Shown here: in pieces, positions 1 to 8,328 of the stretch
Layout: each line of letters starts with the position of its first letter
How positions within the stretch are numbered: the stretch's first letter is position 1
Assembly (NCBI GenBank): GCA_024404915.1
Contig: JAKSPJ010000002.1
Span: 124,001 to 188,000 of the forward strand
Source: Oscillospiraceae bacterium
Lineage (GTDB): Bacteria; Bacillota; Clostridia; Oscillospirales; Ruminococcaceae
DNA: 64,000 bases
Direction of reading: 5' to 3'
Program-made: the position numbers and the translations under genes
The notes under the pieces: model-generated
Seen by the model: the letters and a program-made list of their open reading frames with translations, nothing else
Databases searched by the model: none
What the model was told of the DNA's origin: nothing

Positions 1-1062
1 TGCGTGATTGGCGCTCTGCTCATCTTTTTCTGCATGAGCAATACCTTTGCACTGCGTCATTTCACAAAATATGATTCCATCAGCGAAAGCCTGAAGGCAA
101 GCCGCATCTCAGATGCCGCTGTTCCCTTTACAGGAAAAAATGTCACAGATTATATTATGAGCGGATATGTCGCCGACGAAAACGTACTCCGTGAAGATAT
201 CGAAACCTCCGTTGACCAGATGAATCTGCCGGATTTTCTGGCGGATAAGCTGGCACAGCAGTCTGCCCTGCTCCGGGGAGAGTCCAACGACCCGGTCCAG
301 GTTACACCGGATGAAATTTCCGATGAACTGGAACGAATCAGCGCACAGCTTCACGAATCCTGCCAGCTGATTATCACAGAAGAGGATATGACGGAAATTC
401 ACAACGCACTGGATACGCCCCTTTCCGTTGTCAACAGCATCAGCTCCATCTTCGGCAATTCACAGGCAGGCAGAGCATTTCAGCGATTCGGCATCAGCTT
501 CGGCGCTTATATTCTGGAGAGCATTCTGCTGCTTCTGCTGATGGTCCGCTGGGGCAGAATCCGAAAAAATGCAGGCAAAGACAGCTGCGGCTGTTTCAAG
601 GGCATCGGCATCACCCTGCTGATTCCTGCGGCAATCTGTTTTGCAATCGTTCTTTGCGGCGGTGTTTCCACCTGGTTCCGCAATGACAGCATCATCGGAC
701 TATATCCCTTCACCAAAGCATTCCGCATGCCCTATTGGTGGATCAGCATTACAGGATTGTCCTTTTCCTTCTTCATGATTGAACTGACAAATTATCTTCG
801 TATGCTTGCACAATCCAAGCCCGCCGAGATTCAGGAAAAGAAGCCAAGTCCGATTATGCCCTCTGCACCCACGCTTCCCACTCGTGCAGCAGATGGAAAA
901 TATTGTATTTACTGTGGAAAATCCATTGCAAACGAGGCAAAATTCTGCATCTACTGCGGAAAAAGCCAGACCTCACAGCCTGCTCCCAACGTCAGCATTC
1001 CTTCTTCTGCATCCGGCGAAGAGACCGTATCAGAAGAATCCGCCGCCGACGCACTGGAATAA
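1..1062 (+). CDS. Membrane protein with C-terminal zinc ribbon (5' partial)
   Basis: The frame is open to the left edge of the window, so the true start probably lies upstream; a GTG at position 4 is the first possible start seen here. The visible 353 residues begin inside a hydrophobic segment. A soluble, probably extracytoplasmic region of about 140 residues follows, then three further hydrophobic stretches around residues 165-260. The C-terminus has a double CxxC zinc ribbon (CIYCGK twice) and an acidic tail. Zinc ribbons of this kind are common at the ends of Firmicute membrane proteins of unknown role. The next gene begins 45 bases downstream on the same strand, so the two may be cotranscribed. 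I do not recognise a specific family. Confidence 0.7.
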   Translation, partial: CVIGALLIFFCMSNTFALRHFTKYDSISESLKASRISDAAVPFTGKNVTDYIMSGYVADENVLREDIETSVDQMNLPDFLADKLAQQSALLRGESNDPVQVTPDEISDELERISAQLHESCQLIITEEDMTEIHNALDTPLSVVNSISSIFGNSQAGRAFQRFGISFGAYILESILLLLLMVRWGRIRKNAGKDSCGCFKGIGITLLIPAAICFAIVLCGGVSTWFRNDSIIGLYPFTKAFRMPYWWISITGLSFSFFMIELTNYLRMLAQSKPAEIQEKKPSPIMPSAPTLPTRAADGKYCIYCGKSIANEAKFCIYCGKSQTSQPAPNVSIPSSASGEETVSEESAADALE

Positions 1063-1107
1063 GCAAATCGCAGGTTTACAAATAAAAACAGAGAGAAGAA
1101 CAAATCT

Positions 1108-2253
1108 ATGGCAAAAAGACAACAGCAGCATTCCGGCAAAATTAAACCAGGAGATATCCTGTTCGGATGCATTCTGACAGCAATTCTCGGCGCAGGATTA
1201 TATGCCGCCGGAAAACCGGTGCTGAATCATATGCAGGAGAAAAACACCCAGCAGACAGCAGCGGAGGAAGGCACAGCACTGATAACCACCACTGTCAATG
1301 AGACAACAACAGCCACAACAACCACAACAACTACCACAGCACGGTTTCCATCTGCGGCATCCAGAACAACAGAAACAGTAACCATAAGCGATTCTGAGCT
1401 GGTGATTGCGAGAAATGCCTGTCTGATTCAGGTCTCCCCGGAAGGAAATACACGCATCGCAGAAAAAGATGCAGACACCGCCATTTATCCCGCATCTCTT
1501 ACGAAGCTGATGACACTTGTGACATATCTGGAGCTGATGGGTGAGCCTGCGGAAGACGAGGCCATCGAGATGCGTGCGGAAGTCGTCGCCGAACAACAGG
1601 CCAGGCTTGCCTATGTGGCAGGCTTCACTGCAGGAGAATCCTGCCGCATTCAGGATTTGCTGTATGCCATGATGCTCCCCTCCGGCGCAGATGCTGCGGT
1701 TATGCTGGCAGTACACGCCTGCGGCAGCGAAGCGGCATTTGTCGAAGAGATGAATGCACTTGCCAAAGAAATGGGATTGCAGCAATCCATCTTCTTCAAC
1801 TGCACCGGCCTGAATGATGAACGTCATTTCAGCAGTGTGCAGGATATGGCCATTGTGCTGGAATATGCCATCCGCAATCCATATGCAAAGAAGATTCTAT
1901 CCACACGAAAATATACAACCTATCCGACAAATGTCCACCCGGAAGGCATTGAACTGATTTCCACCACCCTTTCCCGCATCGTTGGCAATGAGCTGGAAAA
2001 CCTGTCCGACCCGCTTCATATTCAGGGCGGAAAAACAGGATATACTGACCCTGCAGGGCAATGCCTGGCAACCTGGGCAGAATCCGCTGACGGCAATACA
2101 TACATCTGCGTCATTGCAGGAAGCACACCGCTTCAGCCTCTGGATGCAGTCGGCGATACTCTGACCCTGTATCAGCTTACGGACATGCCGCTTTCCGACA
2201 TCACCAAGATTACAGTAGATGCGGAAAACCTGCCGGACTATGTCCATTATTAA
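1108..2253 (+). CDS. D-alanyl-D-alanine carboxypeptidase, PBP5/DacF type (peptidase S11)
   Basis: This is a penicillin-binding protein that would trim the terminal D-Ala from peptidoglycan stem peptides outside the membrane. It has an N-terminal signal-anchor (residues about 12-32), a Thr-rich linker (about 55-80), then the catalytic domain. The SxxK motif is in PASLTKLM and the KTG motif is in KTGYTDPAG. The middle motif, normally SxN, reads SGADAA, so the usual Asn is Ala. At 381 residues it is close to family length but seems to lack the long C-terminal amphipathic anchor domain; the N-terminal segment would tether it instead. It lies 11 bases upstream of ispH and is probably in the same transcript. 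Confidence 0.85.
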   Translation: MAKRQQQHSGKIKPGDILFGCILTAILGAGLYAAGKPVLNHMQEKNTQQTAAEEGTALITTTVNETTTATTTTTTTTARFPSAASRTTETVTISDSELVIARNACLIQVSPEGNTRIAEKDADTAIYPASLTKLMTLVTYLELMGEPAEDEAIEMRAEVVAEQQARLAYVAGFTAGESCRIQDLLYAMMLPSGADAAVMLAVHACGSEAAFVEEMNALAKEMGLQQSIFFNCTGLNDERHFSSVQDMAIVLEYAIRNPYAKKILSTRKYTTYPTNVHPEGIELISTTLSRIVGNELENLSDPLHIQGGKTGYTDPAGQCLATWAESADGNTYICVIAGSTPLQPLDAVGDTLTLYQLTDMPLSDITKITVDAENLPDYVHY

Positions 2254-2264
2254 AGAGGAGTAAC

Positions 2265-3170
2265 ATGAAATTTGAAATTCAGACTGCCAAATCGGCCGGC
2301 TTCTGCTTCGGTGTTGGAAGAGCCGTTGACCTAGTATATCAGGCACTGAGCGAAGGCAGGCGTGTTGCCACCCTGGGTCCCATTGTTCATAATGACACTG
2401 TGGTCAATGACCTGGAGAAAAAAGGTGCACGAATCGTGAGCAGCCCTTCCGAGCTGGCCCCCGGTGAAACGCTGATCATCCGTGCACATGGCGTGCCGAA
2501 GGACATCAGCCGGAAAGCAATTGCCCAGGGAAATCCGGTCATCGATGCCACCTGTCCCTTCGTTGCAAGAATCCACAGAATCGTGGAACAGCAGGCGGAA
2601 AGCGGCAGGCACATTTTCATCGCAGGAGACCCGAAACACCCGGAAGTTCAAGGGATAGTGGGCCACTGTAGGGAAAATTGCACAGTTTTTCAAAATGTCA
2701 GCGAGCTAAGATGTTTGATTAGCGGAAATTTGCCCGAAAAGCTTGCAATTGTTTCGCAAACAACGTATAATAATATATTATGGAGGGAGAGTATAAACCT
2801 CCTACCGTCAGATCACCCGGATTTACAGGTGTTTGATACCATTTGCAACGCAACAGCCACCAGACAGTCCGATGCAGACCAGCTCTCACGCATGTCTGAT
2901 ATCATGATTGTTGCAGGAGGCAGACACAGTTCCAATACCGTAAAGCTCTTCGATGTGAGCAGCAGAAACTGCCCCACATGGCTGGTTGAGAACGCTGAGG
3001 AACTGCGCAGCATCACAAATGAGATTCATGCTGCTATCGACAGAATTGCCGGAACGCAGAATGAAGATTACACACTGAAAATCGGAATCACGGCAGGAGC
3101 AAGTACGCCCGCCAGTATTATAAAGGAGGTACAAACGATATGTCTGGAATTTTTGACAACGATACCATGA
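2265..3170 (+). CDS. ispH: 4-hydroxy-3-methylbut-2-enyl diphosphate reductase
   Basis: IspH carries out the last step of the MEP isoprenoid pathway, reducing HMBPP to IPP and DMAPP with an Fe-S cluster in the cytoplasm. The three cluster cysteines are visible in AGFCFGVGRAV, DATCPFV and TICNATATRQ. The start has a good ribosome site, GAGGAG five bases before ATG. In many Clostridia IspH is fused to ribosomal protein S1. Here the S1 frame instead starts inside the 3' end of ispH, 31 bases before the ispH stop, in another frame and with its own AAGGAGG site. Codons between about 2640 and 2825 are unlike the rest of the gene, and a consensus-like promoter is embedded there. Confidence 0.93.
   Translation: MKFEIQTAKSAGFCFGVGRAVDLVYQALSEGRRVATLGPIVHNDTVVNDLEKKGARIVSSPSELAPGETLIIRAHGVPKDISRKAIAQGNPVIDATCPFVARIHRIVEQQAESGRHIFIAGDPKHPEVQGIVGHCRENCTVFQNVSELRCLISGNLPEKLAIVSQTTYNNILWRESINLLPSDHPDLQVFDTICNATATRQSDADQLSRMSDIMIVAGGRHSSNTVKLFDVSSRNCPTWLVENAEELRSITNEIHAAIDRIAGTQNEDYTLKIGITAGASTPASIIKEVQTICLEFLTTIP
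2743..2771 (+). promoter_or_regulatory. Candidate internal promoter within ispH
   Basis: TTGCAA (2743-2748), a 17-base spacer, and TATAAT (2766-2771) lie inside the ispH coding region. This is the same architecture as most promoters in this window. It would transcribe the last third of ispH and the downstream S1 gene. It may also be a by-product of the locally AT-rich codons. Confidence 0.5.
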
Positions 3171-4303
3171 TCCCGGAGAACGAAGACTTCGCAGCAGCAT
3201 TCGAGGAGGAACTGAATAAGACCTTCAAAAAAATGAGAAAGGGTGACAGGGTACTCGGAATCGTTGCTTCCATCAGTGGAAATAACGAAGTCATGGTTGA
3301 CGTTGGTGCCAAGCAGACTGGATATATTCCGCTTTCCGAACTGACCAGTGATACTTCTAAGAACCCGTCCGATTTGGTGAAAGTCGGCGATGAGATTGAA
3401 CTCGTTGTTATTCAGGTGAATGATGCTGAAGGTACTGTTCAGCTCTCCAAGCGCAGAGTAGATGAGATGAAGGGCTTCGAGAACATTCTCAAGGCTTATG
3501 AGGCTAAGGAAGTCCTCACAGGTACTGTTCTGAATGTTGTCAAGGGCGGCCTTGTTGTTGACAGCAACGGTTTCCACGTTTTCGTTCCCGCTTCTCAGTC
3601 TGGTCTGAGCAGAGGTGCTGACCTGAATGTTCTGCTGAAGCAGTCCGTTCGTTTCGTTATCATCGACGTAAACGAGCAGCGCCGCAGAGCAGTTGGCTCC
3701 ATCGGCCAGGTTCAGAAGGCAGAGCGTGACGCTGCCAAGGCTGTATTCTGGGAGAACGCAAAGGAAGGCGACGTTTACACAGGTGAAGTTAAGTCCCTCA
3801 CCAGCTACGGCGCATTCGTTGATCTCGGCGGTATCGATGGCATGGTTCATGTCAGCGAGCTCTCCTGGGCTCGTATCCACCAGCCCAGCGATGTTGTTGA
3901 AGTAGGCGACACACTGGAAGTTTACATTAAGTCTCTGAACAAGGAAACAGGCCGTATTTCTCTGGGTCACAGAAAAGCAGAGGATAACCCCTGGGTGAAG
4001 TTCACCAATGATTACGCTGTTGGTGACGTTGTGGATGCAACTATTGTTTCTGTTACAACTTTCGGTGCTTTTGCACGCATTACCGATGGTATTGATGGTC
4101 TGATTCACATTTCTCAGCTCTCCACTGAGCGTGTTGCAAATGTAAAGGACGTTGTAAATGTCGGCGACACCATCAATGTTAAGATTATTGGCATTGATGC
4201 TGACAAGAAGCGCATCAGCCTCTCTGTTCGTGCACTCGTTGAGCCGGATACTGCAGAAGAAGCAGATGAAGTTGTTTATTCTGACGACACCGCTGCTGAG
4301 TAA
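3140..4303 (+). CDS. rpsA: S1 RNA-binding domain protein (ribosomal protein S1 homologue)
   Basis: The protein has 387 residues and four consecutive S1 (OB-fold) repeats of about 70-75 residues, starting near residues 33, 118, 205 and 290. Each carries the typical GxV...G.FVDLGG.DG..H.S.L pattern; the third and fourth are the best conserved. It would bind single-stranded mRNA on the ribosome and help initiation. Four-repeat S1 is usual in Firmicutes, against six in Proteobacteria. The start has an AAGGAGG site (3123-3129) and overlaps the end of ispH, so translation may be coupled. Codon usage (gtt, gct, aag) is that of a highly expressed gene and differs from its neighbours. Confidence 0.88.
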   Translation: MSGIFDNDTMIPENEDFAAAFEEELNKTFKKMRKGDRVLGIVASISGNNEVMVDVGAKQTGYIPLSELTSDTSKNPSDLVKVGDEIELVVIQVNDAEGTVQLSKRRVDEMKGFENILKAYEAKEVLTGTVLNVVKGGLVVDSNGFHVFVPASQSGLSRGADLNVLLKQSVRFVIIDVNEQRRRAVGSIGQVQKAERDAAKAVFWENAKEGDVYTGEVKSLTSYGAFVDLGGIDGMVHVSELSWARIHQPSDVVEVGDTLEVYIKSLNKETGRISLGHRKAEDNPWVKFTNDYAVGDVVDATIVSVTTFGAFARITDGIDGLIHISQLSTERVANVKDVVNVGDTINVKIIGIDADKKRISLSVRALVEPDTAEEADEVVYSDDTAAE

Positions 4304-4337
4304 TTAAATGAATGGTCTGAGCCCGACTCAGATTACG

Positions 4338-4370
4338 AAAGGAGGACGGCTGATGAACGTCCTCCTTTTT
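4338..4370 (+). terminator. Rho-independent terminator after rpsA
   Basis: An 11-bp stem (AAAGGAGGACG with CGTCCTCCTTT) with a 9-base loop runs into a T tract. It closes the dacF-ispH-rpsA group. Confidence 0.9.
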
Positions 4371-4463
4371 CATATCCCGGGGCAGTTCTGTAAAGCAGAG
4401 GATTGGCCCCCTACTCACATTACCCTTCGCTACAAGTCAATATAGAATAAGGGGAACTATCGT

Positions 4464-5150
4464 ATGAAAAACACATCTCGAATCATCGTGGTGATTGCAG
4501 CTGCATGCGAAATGGGATTAGGTCTGCTCCTTTATCATTTTCTTTCCAGGAGTATTTCCGCCACAGGGGCATTGGGGATCCTGGCCGGATGGCTTCTGCT
4601 CTCTGTAATCGCAGACGGACTGATTCTGCACGGCAGCAGTGCAAGCGTTGTCAGCGATGCCAAGAAGCTGCAGACAACAGATGATTATATCAAAGCTTTT
4701 AACGCATGGCTCCAGGAAGATACCCCCTTTGAGGATTATATCAAGATTGCACTGAAGCATCTGGATTCCCTGAAGCGGAAACAGAAGGCACTCCGCTCTA
4801 TTCTGGATGACTCCAAGGACAGTCCATTCCTGAATACTGCCAATGAAGTGGATGCCTATATCCTTGCAAACTGCAAGCGCATTCTCAACCGTGTTATGAT
4901 TTTTGATTCCAATGAGCCGCATAAATATAATATGCATGTGGCTTATTTGCAGGAAATCCTTGGCGAAAATGCAAGAGTTCTTTCGGAATTTGAAAATCTG
5001 ATTCTGGAGGTCTCGCAAATCGGAGACGATGCAACTGCGGTAACACCTTGTCTCAATGAACTGACCAATGCTCTTCGCAGTGTCCGCAAAAGCAATGCCG
5101 AATTTATGAGCGAACATCCGGAAGAGCAGGAACAAATGAGAATGCAGTAA
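4464..5150 (+). CDS. Hypothetical membrane protein with helical cytoplasmic domain
   Basis: The protein has 228 residues. Two hydrophobic segments near the N-terminus (about 6-28 and 34-54) are followed by a long helical, partly coiled-coil soluble region with no Cys motif. I do not recognise it with certainty. The layout, a short membrane hairpin plus a helical domain, resembles XpaC-like proteins, which often sit near vWA or TelA proteins. A vWA protein lies two genes downstream, but this is only suggestive. It is the first of three closely spaced plus-strand genes (gap of 30 bases to the next). No clear promoter was found in the 90 bases after the rpsA terminator. Confidence 0.65.
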   Translation: MKNTSRIIVVIAAACEMGLGLLLYHFLSRSISATGALGILAGWLLLSVIADGLILHGSSASVVSDAKKLQTTDDYIKAFNAWLQEDTPFEDYIKIALKHLDSLKRKQKALRSILDDSKDSPFLNTANEVDAYILANCKRILNRVMIFDSNEPHKYNMHVAYLQEILGENARVLSEFENLILEVSQIGDDATAVTPCLNELTNALRSVRKSNAEFMSEHPEEQEQMRMQ

Positions 5151-5180
5151 CCCGGACTTCATATCCTGAATGGAGAATCT

Positions 5181-6083
5181 ATGTTAAATCGAAAACAATT
5201 TTTATTCGTTACTTTCGCAGCCTTTACGGCTGTATCCTGTATCACAGCATGCGGCGGAAAATCTCAGCTGGATGAATTATCCGGTCTGGAGGTAAACCCT
5301 GCTGCTACCCTCTCCCCCGACCAATTGATAGAGGAAACAACACAGTCACAAAAATATGAACTGACTGCTGTTACAACCCAGACGGAACCCATTGTCACAG
5401 GTGAGCCCGGCGTTGACTATAAGGGAAACTTTGCCGGAAAATGGGAGCTGACAGAATGGAACAACACCGCACAGCTTGCAGGGCAGTACGGCACTGACAA
5501 TTATCGTGTGATTTATCAGATGCAGCTCAATGCAAACGGCACCTGCGTTTTCTATGACCGCTGCAATGGTGTTGCCAGCGCAGGCACCTGGGATGGTCTT
5601 AATGAAAATCTGGCACTGATCCAATTCCCGAATTACACACAGGAAACCATGTTTTCCACGCTGAATCTGGAACTGGATGACGGAAAGCTGACACAGCAAA
5701 GCATGGCAATGATTTTCTCCTCTGTCAGCAGCTTCACACAGCCTGCCCGTCCTTCCGTCTACGCTGTTGCAGGCGATTGGGTATGTGACACCATCATTGA
5801 CTCAGCAGAAGGCATGACCTATACAGACAGCTTCCGTGATATTCCCGTTGAAAGCTTCAATACAAGCATCTATTCTATTGAACAGACGGCCGTTATCAAT
5901 TGCCAGGGCACACAGTTTACCGCTTCAGATGACGGCACAGGCTGTCTGACGGCATATTGTGAATCCAGCCCGGAGCATGGATGGAATGGCTCAAGAATCT
6001 GGATAAACGGCAGCTCGCTTATCTGGGAAGTGCAGGAACCGGATGGTATCTCACAGCTCGTTTTCCACCACAGAGAATCATGA
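5181..6083 (+). CDS. Lipoprotein, lipocalin-like repeat region, function unknown
   Basis: The protein has 300 residues. The N-terminus is a lipoprotein signal with lipobox ITAC, cleaved before the Cys near residue 24, so the protein should be anchored on the outer face of the membrane. A Thr/Glu-rich linker follows. The remainder is beta-rich with two similar segments: a FAGKWELTEW block near residue 90 and a VAGDWVCDT block near residue 196. This pattern recalls lipocalin-like domains. The stop is 10 bases before the start of the next gene, which suggests coexpression with the vWA protein. No enzyme motif is visible. Confidence 0.7.
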   Translation: MLNRKQFLFVTFAAFTAVSCITACGGKSQLDELSGLEVNPAATLSPDQLIEETTQSQKYELTAVTTQTEPIVTGEPGVDYKGNFAGKWELTEWNNTAQLAGQYGTDNYRVIYQMQLNANGTCVFYDRCNGVASAGTWDGLNENLALIQFPNYTQETMFSTLNLELDDGKLTQQSMAMIFSSVSSFTQPARPSVYAVAGDWVCDTIIDSAEGMTYTDSFRDIPVESFNTSIYSIEQTAVINCQGTQFTASDDGTGCLTAYCESSPEHGWNGSRIWINGSSLIWEVQEPDGISQLVFHHRES

Positions 6084-6093
6084 GGAGGTTACT

Positions 6094-7797
6094 ATGAGTA
6101 AATCATCGAAAAAGAATGCAGTGTTCCTCGGCGTCATCGCCGTGATTATGATCGGCGGTCTTGGTATCGGTATTGCAATCAGCAATAATGCGGGCAAGTC
6201 CTCCAGGGAAATTTCCCATGATGCCGCCGTAACACAGCTGAACAACAAGCTCAAAAGATTATCCGTAAATGAGATTACACCGAGAAAGGCAACTGTGGAA
6301 ATCAGCGGCAGCAATCTGGCCGAGGAATTGCCGGATATCGGAAAATATCCTATGACTGTCGAGGGATATGGCGATATTAATCTGGAGATTATTTCTTCTA
6401 CAGAAAAGGCCTCCGGCGGTACAGATGGCTGGCTGAACGAAGTTGCTGAAAGCTTCAACGAATCCCATGTCATGATAAATGATAAGTGGGCTACCATCTC
6501 CGTTCGCCCCATTACCTCAGGTGCAGCAATTGACTATATCATTTCCGGAAAATATGTACCGGAGCTTTATTCTCCCTCCAATACGCTTTGGGGCGATATG
6601 ATTGCTGCAGAGGGCGTAAAAATCAATCTGCTGGATGAGCGGCTTGCAGGCAATACTGCGGGCATACTGATTAGCAAAGATATCTACAAGCAGCTGGATG
6701 TGAAGTACGATGAAGTCAATATCAATGCTATTGTGGAGGCAACTGCGAACAATGAGATTACCATGGGCTACACAAATCCATATGCTTCCTCCACTGGTCT
6801 GAATTTCCTTGTTTCTGCTCTGGAACACTTTGATTCCGCTGACATTCTCAGCGAAAAGGCAACAGGTGCATTTCAGAAGTTCCAGCAGAATGTTCCTTTC
6901 GTTGCATACTCCACACTGCAAATGCGTGAAGCAGCAAAGAATGGTGTTCTGGATGCCTTTATTATGGAGTATCAGGGCTATCACAATTCCCCTGAGCTGC
7001 ATGACTACGAATTCATCCCCTTTGGTGTACGCCACGACAGCCCCATGTATGCTATTTCCAATCTCAGTACAGAACAGCTGAATGCCGCAGAGGAATTCAT
7101 TGATTACTGCCACAATGCACAGAGTCAGGCACTGGCTAAGAAATACGGTTTCAACTACATGGATGATTACAAGGGCGAAACCTGGGATACCACCGGCAAT
7201 CTTCTGGCAAGCGCACAGAAGCTCTGGAAAACCGAGAAAGATGCAGGCAGCACTGTTATGGCTGTCTTCATCGCTGATATTTCCGGTTCCATGAGCGGTG
7301 CCCCCCTTCAGAACCTCCAGTCCTCTCTCATCAATGCATCTCAGTACATCAACGACAGCAATTATATTGGTCTTGTCAGCTACAGTTCCGATGTCAACAT
7401 TAATCTGCCGATTGCACGTTTTGATCTGAACCAGAGAAGCTACTTTACCGGAGCTGTTGAGGATTTGTCCCCAGGCGGCGGTACTGCCACCTATGACGCT
7501 GTTCTGGTAGCCCTGGATATGCTCATGAAAGCCCAGGAACAAGCGGAGGCGGAATCCGGAAAGCATGTTAAGCCGCTGCTGTTCGTATTGAGTGACGGTG
7601 AAACAAACGAGGGGAACTCTCTCCATGAAATCAAGGATATCATTGCCGGTGTTCACGTTCCCTGTTACACCATCGGCTACAACGCAAATCTGGATGCCCT
7701 TCAGGAGCTTTCCGCAATCAATGAGGCAGCAAGCATCAATGCAGATAACGACGATGTTATCTACAACCTCAAGAGCCTCTTTAACGCACAGATGTAA
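6094..7797 (+). CDS. Membrane-anchored solute-binding-like protein with von Willebrand factor A domain
   Basis: I chose the ATG at 6094, preceded by GAGGAGG, over an in-frame ATG at 6043 that lies inside the previous gene; this gives 567 residues. Residues about 9-27 form a membrane anchor. Residues about 75-370 resemble a type 2 periplasmic binding fold (SBP_bac_11-like). Residues about 388-565 are a vWA domain with an intact MIDAS motif, DISGSMSG, followed by GGGTATYDA and LSDGETNEG. A protein of this kind would sit outside the membrane and bind a ligand or partner in a metal-dependent way. The coupled lipoprotein and helical membrane protein upstream may be partners; what it binds cannot be told from sequence. 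Confidence 0.8.
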   Translation: MSKSSKKNAVFLGVIAVIMIGGLGIGIAISNNAGKSSREISHDAAVTQLNNKLKRLSVNEITPRKATVEISGSNLAEELPDIGKYPMTVEGYGDINLEIISSTEKASGGTDGWLNEVAESFNESHVMINDKWATISVRPITSGAAIDYIISGKYVPELYSPSNTLWGDMIAAEGVKINLLDERLAGNTAGILISKDIYKQLDVKYDEVNINAIVEATANNEITMGYTNPYASSTGLNFLVSALEHFDSADILSEKATGAFQKFQQNVPFVAYSTLQMREAAKNGVLDAFIMEYQGYHNSPELHDYEFIPFGVRHDSPMYAISNLSTEQLNAAEEFIDYCHNAQSQALAKKYGFNYMDDYKGETWDTTGNLLASAQKLWKTEKDAGSTVMAVFIADISGSMSGAPLQNLQSSLINASQYINDSNYIGLVSYSSDVNINLPIARFDLNQRSYFTGAVEDLSPGGGTATYDAVLVALDMLMKAQEQAEAESGKHVKPLLFVLSDGETNEGNSLHEIKDIIAGVHVPCYTIGYNANLDALQELSAINEAASINADNDDVIYNLKSLFNAQM

Positions 7798-7803
7798 AAA
7801 AAG

Positions 7804-7830
7804 AAACGCAGTCACTTGTGACTGCGTTTT
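7804..7830 (+). terminator. Rho-independent terminator after the vWA gene
   Basis: The 12-base arms AAACGCAGTCAC and GTGACTGCGTTT are separated by TT and followed by T residues, seven bases after the vWA stop codon. Confidence 0.88.
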
Positions 7831-7838
7831 CATTTTGC

Positions 7839-8096
7839 TTATATTTTTACGGCGTGAACATCCGGCTCATCCTTCGCAGCGGCAACGGCCTGTTCCCTGT
7901 TTTTTTGTCCCTCCGCAGAGATGACATTCTGCTTCATCTTCCCAACGAGTTTCTGCAGATGCTCCTGCACATTCTTCTTCTTTTCGATGGCATCCTCCTT
8001 TTTTCCATTTGCCAAATAATCCTTCAGGTCAGCATTGCAAATTACACAAAAAGTATGTCTGGTCTTAATGGGTTCACCACAATTCGGACACTTCAC
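7839..8096 (-). CDS. Small zinc-ribbon protein
   Basis: The protein is 85 residues long from a GTG start at 8096, chosen because GAGGTGG lies just upstream. The longer frame to 8198 would add an AT-rich stretch that looks like promoter DNA. The N-terminus has CPNCGEPIKTRHTFCVIC, a four-Cys zinc ribbon. The rest is charged and helical, ending with EPDVHAVKI. It resembles the many small zinc-ribbon proteins of Firmicutes, with no known role. It runs convergently towards the vWA gene, and the terminator at 7804-7830 may serve both strands. Confidence 0.7.
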   Translation of the reverse strand: MKCPNCGEPIKTRHTFCVICNADLKDYLANGKKEDAIEKKKNVQEHLQKLVGKMKQNVISAEGQKNREQAVAAAKDEPDVHAVKI

Positions 8097-8257
8097 AGTT
8101 ACCACCTCAATTCCTAAGATTAACGCTATTGTATCACATATCATTATATTTGTCAATCCGAAATTAACAAATTTAGAAATGTCCTCAATTTTAATCAAAA
8201 TTCATTGTGAATATTTCACAAACATGACTGAAATCTGTTTTATTTCCTTCGCTGCTA

Positions 8258-8266
8258 TGGTATAAT
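8258..8266 (+). promoter_or_regulatory. Candidate extended -10 promoter for the VanY-like gene
   Basis: TGGTATAAT has an extended -10 TG and a perfect TATAAT (8261-8266). No good -35 box lies 17 bases upstream. The VanY-like gene begins about 60 bases downstream. Confidence 0.6.
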
Positions 8267-8328
8267 AGTAGAGGAACTTTATTTTGTAAGGAAGGAGAAG
8301 CTGCGATTATCGTCAGCAAATAGATACT

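Noticed and set aside
2265..4303. ispH-rpsA as one gene broken by a frameshift
   Set aside because: Each frame is full length with intact motifs, and the S1 gene has its own strong ribosome site, so two genes are more likely than a sequencing or frameshift break.
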